Source: Maridesulfovibrio sp. (GTDB lineage Bacteria > Desulfobacterota > Desulfovibrionia > Desulfovibrionales > Desulfovibrionaceae). Taken from it: a stretch of 64,000 nt of DNA. Positions 59,208 to 64,000 of the stretch are shown in pieces. Position 1 is the first letter of the stretch. Each line of letters opens with the position of its first letter. The DNA is taken from positions 1,121,501 through 1,185,500 of the forward strand of contig NZ_OY762999.1 of NCBI RefSeq assembly GCF_963666665.1, written 5' to 3'. The position numbers were made by a program, and so were the translations under genes. The notes beneath the pieces were generated by a model that saw only the letters and a list, made by a program, of their open reading frames with translations, did no database searches and was not told the DNA's origin.

Positions 59208-60104
59208 TTAGGGGTTGGCTGTGAAGCTGACAGTCGCACACGAAAAAACTTTGCTGCATTTTTTCGCTAGGTTGGATAGAGGGCCTTTGGGTGAGGTCTG
59301 CTGTGTAACGTAGACATTGGCTACCCAGTGACCTGCTGTTGGGATTCGGAATTTGGCTTTTCCGTTCATAATGTATGCTGAAAGGAAGTAGCCGTCCGGT
59401 CCACCAAAGGTGTCACTGGTGAGAGTCATATAGTTAATTGCGTTGCTGTCGGTGTTTACGGGGTTACCCATGAAAGAAATATCAAAGGAAACCATGTCAC
59501 CCTTGCGAACATCGGAGAGATTGCTTTCGGGGGTAATTTCCAGATCAAATCCGGCCGGTTTGGGCTTGGTCCATTTACCTATGCTGTAGAAGGCTTTTGC
59601 GTTCAGGGAGTAACGGAAGCTTTCCAGCACTTCTCCAACGTTTGTAAGTTGATCCATGGGTTTTGCCGCCATGCGCATCTTTCCGTTTTTATCTTTGTAG
59701 CGGGAAAAGAAGCTGACTTTGCTGGTCGCAGCTACCTGATATGTTCCTTCAGGAGAGTCTTTTTTCAGAGCAATCTTTCTTATCCCGATATCGCCGGTGA
59801 CGATGTCCGCATAAGGAGTCTCAGTTACGGTCTCCACAGCTGATTTCGGAAGGGGAAGTTCGACTTCGGTTCCATCCGGGGCAGTAATGTAATACTTGAC
59901 GATATTTGCTGAAGCAGTAGGGGAGGAGAGCAGGTCATCAAGGGGAGCGAAATGGCCCCAGCCCAGGCTTGTGAGCACATGCCCAGGTTCATGCATGTGG
60001 GATTCAAATAGGTTTACCCATAAGGAATGAGCATGGGCGGCGTGAGCTGGAAGCACTAGCGCACATAGACAAAGGGTCATGGTGTAGAATGTTCTTTTTA
60101 ACAA
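59208..60104 (-). CDS. Exported DUF4198 protein (NikK-like)
   Basis: A 298-aa protein from TTG 60104, which has AGGAG eight bases upstream. The signal peptide ends near AAHA-HSLW, giving the His-bearing mature N-terminus common in this family (HSLWVNLFESHMHEPGH). The core includes LSDVRKGDMVSFDISFMGNP and YFLSAYIMNGKAKFRIPTAGHW. DUF4198 proteins occur as NikK, the periplasmic component of ECF nickel transporters, but also beside TonB siderophore receptors. It lies between the NikL-like gene and megasynthase 1 in one operon and is homologous to the signal-less protein at 30284-31129. It probably binds the metal or its complex in the periplasm. Confidence 0.85.
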   Translation of the reverse strand: MLKRTFYTMTLCLCALVLPAHAAHAHSLWVNLFESHMHEPGHVLTSLGWGHFAPLDDLLSSPTASANIVKYYITAPDGTEVELPLPKSAVETVTETPYADIVTGDIGIRKIALKKDSPEGTYQVAATSKVSFFSRYKDKNGKMRMAAKPMDQLTNVGEVLESFRYSLNAKAFYSIGKWTKPKPAGFDLEITPESNLSDVRKGDMVSFDISFMGNPVNTDSNAINYMTLTSDTFGGPDGYFLSAYIMNGKAKFRIPTAGHWVANVYVTQQTSPKGPLSNLAKKCSKVFSCATVSFTANP

Positions 60105-60137
60105 GATTATTTCTCCTAAGCTTTGTAGTTATTGAAA

Positions 60138-60443
60138 CTATATTCCATCTTCTCTGACTTGATGTCCCGGACCGGCGTCGAGTTCCACTTCATAGGGCTC
60201 TGCGGGGCGCACAAAGATACATGTTCCCAGTTCATCGGTTTCACCCTGCCAGAGCAAAGAATTGTCTTTGGTTCTGTATATTTTTACAGGGGTTTTGACG
60301 GCCATTTCACCTGTGGAATACATTCCTTCAACCTCAATCGTGTTTTCGTCGATGTCGGTCAGGGACATAAACAGTGAGTGCGCGTATGCTTGCGAACTCA
60401 AAAGCAGAATAAATAATCCTACGAGAATGCTTTTAATTTTCAT
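60138..60443 (-). CDS. NikL-like periplasmic protein
   Basis: A 101-aa protein from ATG 60443, with AAAGGA six bases upstream; an in-frame start at 60476 is possible but less likely. A signal peptide ends near AYA-HSLF. The mature part is one carboxypeptidase-regulatory-like beta domain: IEVEGMYSTGEMAVKTPVKI, WQGETDELGTC and the C-terminal DAGPGHQVRED. This matches NikL/CbiL-type small partners of nickel or cobalt ECF transporters, including the AGxGH motif. No ECF core (NikM/NikQ/NikO) is encoded in the window. It heads the operon with the NikK-like gene and the megasynthases, which ties the pathway to Ni, Co or a related metal. Confidence 0.78.
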   Translation of the reverse strand: MKIKSILVGLFILLLSSQAYAHSLFMSLTDIDENTIEVEGMYSTGEMAVKTPVKIYRTKDNSLLWQGETDELGTCIFVRPAEPYEVELDAGPGHQVREDGI

Positions 60444-60664
60444 TTTCAATCCTTTTATGAAAATATAAGATGACAATTTTACTCATGCAAAGATGTGTTT
60501 ACGGTAATTGCATCGGCGATTTCTAACATCTGCTGATTATTTTATTTCAACTTGAGAATTGTTTTGCTTTTGCAGGTGAATATGAAAAAATATAATTTTT
60601 TTGAAGTAAAAATAGTTTGTTATTTAGTGCTTTTTCCTTGCTTGAGCTGTGGGTGCATGAACAC

Positions 60665-60700
60665 TAAATGCCGGATTCCTATATAGGAATCCGGCATTTA
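60665..60700 (-). terminator. Perfect 36-bp palindrome, likely bidirectional terminator
   Basis: Bases 60665-60700 are a perfect palindrome (centre CCTATATAGG). It lies just past the end of the TonB2-type operon (stop at 60745) and about 220 bp upstream of the NikL-like start, so it insulates the two minus-strand operons. No long T run follows on the minus strand. Confidence 0.7.
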
Positions 60701-60744
60701 GGCGTGGGGTCTTTTGCCCTTTGTGAGGAATTTTCAGGCCTTGT

Positions 60745-61908
60745 CTATTCAATGCTTTCCATTTGAGCCGTCTCAATATCAAGCAGAACTTCCAGATAGC
60801 CGGAAGCACGCTTTTTGAAATTGCCGCCGGTGATTGTTTTTAGTTCCTGCTTTGCTTTTTGCCAGTCCTTTAATTCCCATGCGCAAAGAGCCATATAGAA
60901 TCTGGCCTTGCCCCCATCCTTTGTTCCCAGTACAGGTTGAAAAGCTTTGTATGCATCGTTAAACTGTCGGGCTTTAAAGAGGAGTAAGCCTTTTTTTAAG
61001 CAGGTTGATTTGTTTTCGGAGTAACGATCCATTATGTTCAACGCCTTACTTATACGCCCTGCTGAAGCGTAAAGCGCAGCAATCTTGAGAGCCTGTTCTG
61101 CACTGACTGTCGTTCCGTAGGCTCGTTCCAATGTTGTCGCAGCTAACAACGGGGCTTCCTTGTATCTGTATATGGAGGACAGTTTTTCCAATTCATGTTG
61201 TGAAGGATGCTTCAAACTATAGGCGATTTCCAGTGCCGCTGCAGTCTTTGCGAGTTGCTCTTTGTCCATATAGAGTTTGGCCAGAAGCTTCCAGTAAGCC
61301 GAGTCATCAGGAACTTGCTCCAAGTATTTCAGCAGCATGGCTTTTGCTTTATCCGGCTGTCCATTTTCGAGAAGTGCATGAATGGCTAGGGATATCCACT
61401 CTTTGTCAGGATTTTTTGTCTGGGATATAAGTTTTTGCAGTACTCTGATCGAAGATTTGAAGTTGTCGCCTTTGTAGTACATTGATCCCGCCTGAAATAA
61501 TGTCTTGGGATCAGCAGGCTTTTGCAGGGTATAGGTCTTCTCCAAGAATCTGCCCGCTTCATTGTAGCGTTCCAGTTTATACGCAGTGACTGCTGTATTG
61601 CGGCAGAGGTGGATATTCTCCGGGTGGAGAGTAAAGCCTTGTTTGAAAATGTCGTATGCCTGTTTATCATCTTCTGTTTGCAGATAGGCTCCGCCAAGCA
61701 CAAGAAAAACTTGAGCATCCACAGTTTCAGTGGTGGAGTCTATGTATTTCTTTATTACGGCGGCAGCTTCAGCGTATTTCTCCTCATCCAACAGTAATTG
61801 AGCTTTGTACAGATTCTGACGGGCCTGCGGGGGGAGTTTGGCAAAGCCGGTACGAACAAAACAGAATACTGCCAGCAATATAATTGTAAAAATGGATATG
61901 GTTTTCAT
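60745..61908 (-). CDS. TPR-repeat protein of the TonB2-type system
   Basis: About 387 aa from ATG 61908, which overlaps the tonB stop (ATGA). A signal peptide (MKTISIFTIILLAVFCFVRTGFA) is followed by some ten tetratricopeptide-like repeats (for example AQVFLVLGGAYLQTEDDKQA and SAYWKLLAKLYMDKEQLAKT). TPR proteins close many TonB2-type operons and are thought to help the periplasmic TonB-receptor contact, though their exact role is unclear. It is the last gene before the 60665-60700 palindrome. Confidence 0.82.
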   Translation of the reverse strand: MKTISIFTIILLAVFCFVRTGFAKLPPQARQNLYKAQLLLDEEKYAEAAAVIKKYIDSTTETVDAQVFLVLGGAYLQTEDDKQAYDIFKQGFTLHPENIHLCRNTAVTAYKLERYNEAGRFLEKTYTLQKPADPKTLFQAGSMYYKGDNFKSSIRVLQKLISQTKNPDKEWISLAIHALLENGQPDKAKAMLLKYLEQVPDDSAYWKLLAKLYMDKEQLAKTAAALEIAYSLKHPSQHELEKLSSIYRYKEAPLLAATTLERAYGTTVSAEQALKIAALYASAGRISKALNIMDRYSENKSTCLKKGLLLFKARQFNDAYKAFQPVLGTKDGGKARFYMALCAWELKDWQKAKQELKTITGGNFKKRASGYLEVLLDIETAQMESIE

Positions 61909-62567
61909 CGTGTCAGCTCGAATTTGAATGGAAGCAGGACCCATGTGTCCACATTTTCTCCATGATATTTTCCGGGTTTGAATCTCCAGCGCCTTGCAGC
62001 CTTAAGAGCTGCCTGTTCGAAAATGCCGGAGGGACTGGCTGAATAGACGGAAAAGTTTACAGGATTTCCTTTGCTGGTAACCAACATGCGCACCACGACT
62101 TCTCCTTCAATTCGTTTACGCTTTGCTCCATAGGGATATTCAGGAGGGTAATTTCTGGTAATTTGTGGCATTTCATCCACTTCATCCATTTCAAAGCCGA
62201 CTCCGCCTAATTCCATGCGGGGAATGGAAATTCCGCCTTTCAGGCCGGGATGCATGTCAGCCTTGAAATTTGGAGTGTTAATATCCATTCTTGGTTTAGT
62301 ATTCTTTGGGCGGTTGGTTTTTGATGAGAATGTCTTATGCAATTGCTTTGGTGGCTTGGGGTCGTCCAGTATTTTGCGTTCAAGTGGTTCCACCGGTTCT
62401 TCTTTCTGATCTTGTGCAATACGGATTGCTCCATTAACAACCGGATTTACGGACGGTTTTTCCGCAGTGTTGAGTAGAACTACCCCGATATATATCAGCC
62501 CGGCGATCATGACGGAGCCAAGGCAGGCTGCAACAAAGTCTCCGGTTCCTCGTGTGTTCCGGAGCAT
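61905..62567 (-). CDS. tonB: TonB energy-transducing protein
   Basis: About 220 aa from ATG 62567, overlapping the exbD stop (TAATG). It has one N-terminal membrane helix (VAACLGSVMIAGLIYIGVVLL) and a periplasmic linker rich in Pro, Lys and Glu (EPVEPLERKILDDPKPPKQL). The C-terminal TonB domain holds YPPEYPYGAKRKRIEGEVVV and ARRWRFKPGKYHGE. It passes proton-motive force from ExbB/ExbD to outer-membrane receptors. It is compact like TonB2, which matches the operon type. Confidence 0.92.
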   Translation of the reverse strand: MLRNTRGTGDFVAACLGSVMIAGLIYIGVVLLNTAEKPSVNPVVNGAIRIAQDQKEEPVEPLERKILDDPKPPKQLHKTFSSKTNRPKNTKPRMDINTPNFKADMHPGLKGGISIPRMELGGVGFEMDEVDEMPQITRNYPPEYPYGAKRKRIEGEVVVRMLVTSKGNPVNFSVYSASPSGIFEQAALKAARRWRFKPGKYHGENVDTWVLLPFKFELTR

Positions 62568-62977
62568 TATTTTTTCCTCGCCGCGAGGCTGATGTTCTGC
62601 ACTCCGGCAAGGCGGCATTGATCAAGAACCTGTACAGCGGCTCCGGTCATGCTGTCTTTGTCTGCGACAATTACAACAGCTCCTTCAGGCGTTTCTGCAA
62701 GAAAACGTTCCATATAAGCCCGAACCGAGCGGATATCTAAGGGTCTTCCTTCAATAAAAATTTGTCCTTCCGCAGTAAGGCCTAAAATGACATTAGCCTT
62801 TTCTTTGGTCTCCGCGCTTTGCGCAGAAGGGCGCTGCACATCAACTCCCGCTTCGCGTACGAAGCTGGTGGTTACAATGAAGAAGATAAGTAAAATGAAA
62901 ACCATATCAATGAGGGGAGTCATGTTGATTTCACTGCCTCCGCCTCGTCTGGTGCGTGAATGACGGATACTTCTCAT
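62567..62977 (-). CDS. exbD: ExbD-type proton-channel subunit
   Basis: 136 aa from ATG 62977, overlapping the exbB stop (ATGA). It has an N-terminal cytoplasmic stretch of Arg and Gly, one membrane helix with the essential Asp (MTPLIDMVFILLIFFIVTTS) and a small periplasmic domain (VIVADKDSMTGAAVQVLDQC). It forms the proton channel with ExbB and drives TonB. Confidence 0.93.
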   Translation of the reverse strand: MRSIRHSRTRRGGGSEINMTPLIDMVFILLIFFIVTTSFVREAGVDVQRPSAQSAETKEKANVILGLTAEGQIFIEGRPLDIRSVRAYMERFLAETPEGAVVIVADKDSMTGAAVQVLDQCRLAGVQNISLAARKK

Positions 62978-63612
62978 CTGGCTATCCCTTTCTGAGTGCT
63001 TAGGCTGTCGGTCTGTTCTTGAAGGCAAATGCAAAATAATTCCATCCGGGATTTCAGTTTTTCCCCCTTGCGCAGAAGTATTCCTCCCAGAATCAGTCCC
63101 GGAACAGCGGCTACCAGACCGCTTTGAGTTGTGACTAAAGCTTCGGATATACCTGAAGCCAGAGCACGTGCGTTTCCGGTTCCGAACTGGGCAATTACAT
63201 CAAAGGTCGAAATCATACCGGTTACTGTCCCCAGAAGGCCAAGCAGTGGAGCCGCGGCCGCAAGAATCAGGATAGTACCGATGTTGCACATGGTGGTGAA
63301 CTCATGACGCACACGTATTGATTTCAGCAGTTCCCTGTTTAAATCAGGATCATTACCGTTCGCATCCATATGCTCAGAGAGAATATCGAATTGCCACACC
63401 GGGAGTTTTATTTTGCATGATTGCGGCTCATTTTCATACATTTCAAGGCATTTAGCCGGAGAAAGCTCCTTATTGCTTTCACGAAAAAAGCGAAGACTCT
63501 TATATATGGCTAAAGTCCACATGATGAGTGAGAGGAGCAGCAGCGCAATCATAATATCGCCGCCGGCTTGAAAATGTTCAGTCAGGAGTTCCATGATGTT
63601 AAATTGCTGCAT
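62974..63612 (-). CDS. exbB: ExbB-type proton-channel subunit
   Basis: 212 aa from ATG 63612, overlapping the upstream gene by 14 bases; a second ATG at 63594 is possible. Three membrane helices are seen: MIALLLLSLIMWTLAIYKSL, then the TolQ/ExbB pair around LAAAAPLLGLLGTVTGMIST and SEALVTTQSGLVAAVPGLIL. These are the conserved MotA/TolQ/ExbB motifs. It is one of two ExbB-like proteins in this operon, as in TonB2-type systems. Confidence 0.92.
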   Translation of the reverse strand: MQQFNIMELLTEHFQAGGDIMIALLLLSLIMWTLAIYKSLRFFRESNKELSPAKCLEMYENEPQSCKIKLPVWQFDILSEHMDANGNDPDLNRELLKSIRVRHEFTTMCNIGTILILAAAAPLLGLLGTVTGMISTFDVIAQFGTGNARALASGISEALVTTQSGLVAAVPGLILGGILLRKGEKLKSRMELFCICLQEQTDSLSTQKGIAR

Positions 63613-64000
63613 GGTGCTCGTCTCTACTTTTGAGTTTGCCTTTCTTCATCAGGGCAACAGCGAATCCGGATCCTTTTTCTTCCATGTCACTAATGATTTT
63701 ATCCACGCGGCGGTCCAAAATATGATGCAGAATCATGATTGGGACTGCCACAGCCAGCCCTAACTGAGTAGTGACCAGTGCTTCGGATATGCCCCCGGAC
63801 ATCATCCGGGGATCTCCCGTGCCGTATAAAGTTATGATCTGGAAAGTGCTGATCATGCCGGTAACTGTACCCAAAAGACCCAGCAGCGGGGCAACTGCAG
63901 CTAGAACATTTAGCGAGGGCAGGGAACGTTCCAAAATCGGGAGTTCCTTGAGCAGGCCTTCTTGAAATGCATTTTCGATAATTTCTCGTGCCTGTCCCAT
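63599..64000 (-). CDS. TtpC-like ExbB-family protein, 3' end only
   Basis: The gene runs off the end of the window; only its last 133 codons are visible. They contain the TolQ/ExbB core (VAAVAPLLGLLGTVTGMIST, ISEALVTTQLGLAVAVPIMI) and a basic C-terminal tail. In TonB2-type operons the first ExbB-like gene is the longer TtpC, placed before exbB-exbD-tonB-TPR, and the order here agrees. The start codon and N-terminal coiled-coil region, if present, lie beyond base 64000. Confidence 0.8.
   Translation of the reverse strand: MGQAREIIENAFQEGLLKELPILERSLPSLNVLAAVAPLLGLLGTVTGMISTFQIITLYGTGDPRMMSGGISEALVTTQLGLAVAVPIMILHHILDRRVDKIISDMEEKGSGFAVALMKKGKLKSRDEHHAAI

Noticed and set aside
1..64000. A CRISPR array or rRNA operon
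   Set aside because: No regularly spaced repeats and no rRNA-like sequence were seen on either strand.

Overview
The window looks like the chromosome of a marine, strictly anaerobic sulfate reducer of the Desulfovibrio/Maridesulfovibrio type. This is inferred from the gene set, not from any search: a sodium-pumping Nqr complex with its ApbE and NqrM maturation factors, a large operon of heterodisulfide-reductase-like (Hdr) electron-transfer proteins, and CbiK- and Nik-type metal handling.

Layout. (1) 1-3938, plus strand: the 3' end of nqrD, then nqrE, nqrF, apbE, nqrM and a small helical protein. (2) 4213-5619, minus strand: a sigma-54-type activator with a degenerate receiver. (3) 6205-17435, plus strand: a solitary IS3 OrfA-like helix-turn-helix gene, then an eight-gene Hdr operon (HdrA, MvhD, FdhB-like, a giant tandem HdrA with a receiver-like insertion, HdrC, HdrB, tandem Usp, HdrD-like). 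(4) 17725-19406, minus strand: two overlapping SAM methyltransferases, divergent from (5) 19530-25779, a five-gene Opp/Nik-type ABC importer followed by a His-rich CbiK-family chelatase. (6) 25780-26941: a gene-free zone with a truncated tRNA-Arg(CCG) 3' half, a perfect 23-bp-stem hairpin and repeats, which I read as an integration scar. (7) 26942-60443: a metallophore locus. The plus-strand arm has a cysteine-synthase-like enzyme, TonB-dependent receptor, DUF4198 protein, MMPL/RND exporter, type II thioesterase, Sfp-type phosphopantetheinyl transferase, saccharopine-dehydrogenase-like reductase, LolA-like protein and outer-membrane barrel. The minus-strand arm has an AraC regulator and an operon of a NikL-like protein, a NikK/DUF4198-like protein and two giant NRPS-PKS proteins of 3290 and 3194 aa. 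(8) 60745-64000, minus strand: a TonB2-type energiser (TtpC-like, ExbB, ExbD, TonB, TPR).

How it fits together. Read collinearly, the two megasynthases are ACP-KS-AT-ACP-Cy-A(Cys)-PCP-Cy-A(Cys)-PCP and KS-AT-DH-KR-ACP-Cy-A(Cys)-PCP-R. The first KS has Ser in place of its catalytic Cys, which suggests a decarboxylating loading module. The predicted product is a short acyl starter, two successive thiazolines, a vinylogous two-carbon unit and a third thiazoline, released as an aldehyde or alcohol. It has no salicylate cap, so it differs from pyochelin and yersiniabactin. The neighbours supply cysteine, prime the carriers, edit, reduce, export, re-import through TonB and regulate. The two Fur-box-like sites and the AraC regulator point to iron. 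The NikL/NikK-like proteins, and the Nik-type importer plus chelatase next door, point to nickel or cobalt. The metal is the main open question.

The most unusual points are this undescribed tris-thiazoline pathway, the HdrA containing a phosphorylation-dead receiver-like domain, and the tRNA-Arg scar at the edge of the metallophore locus.
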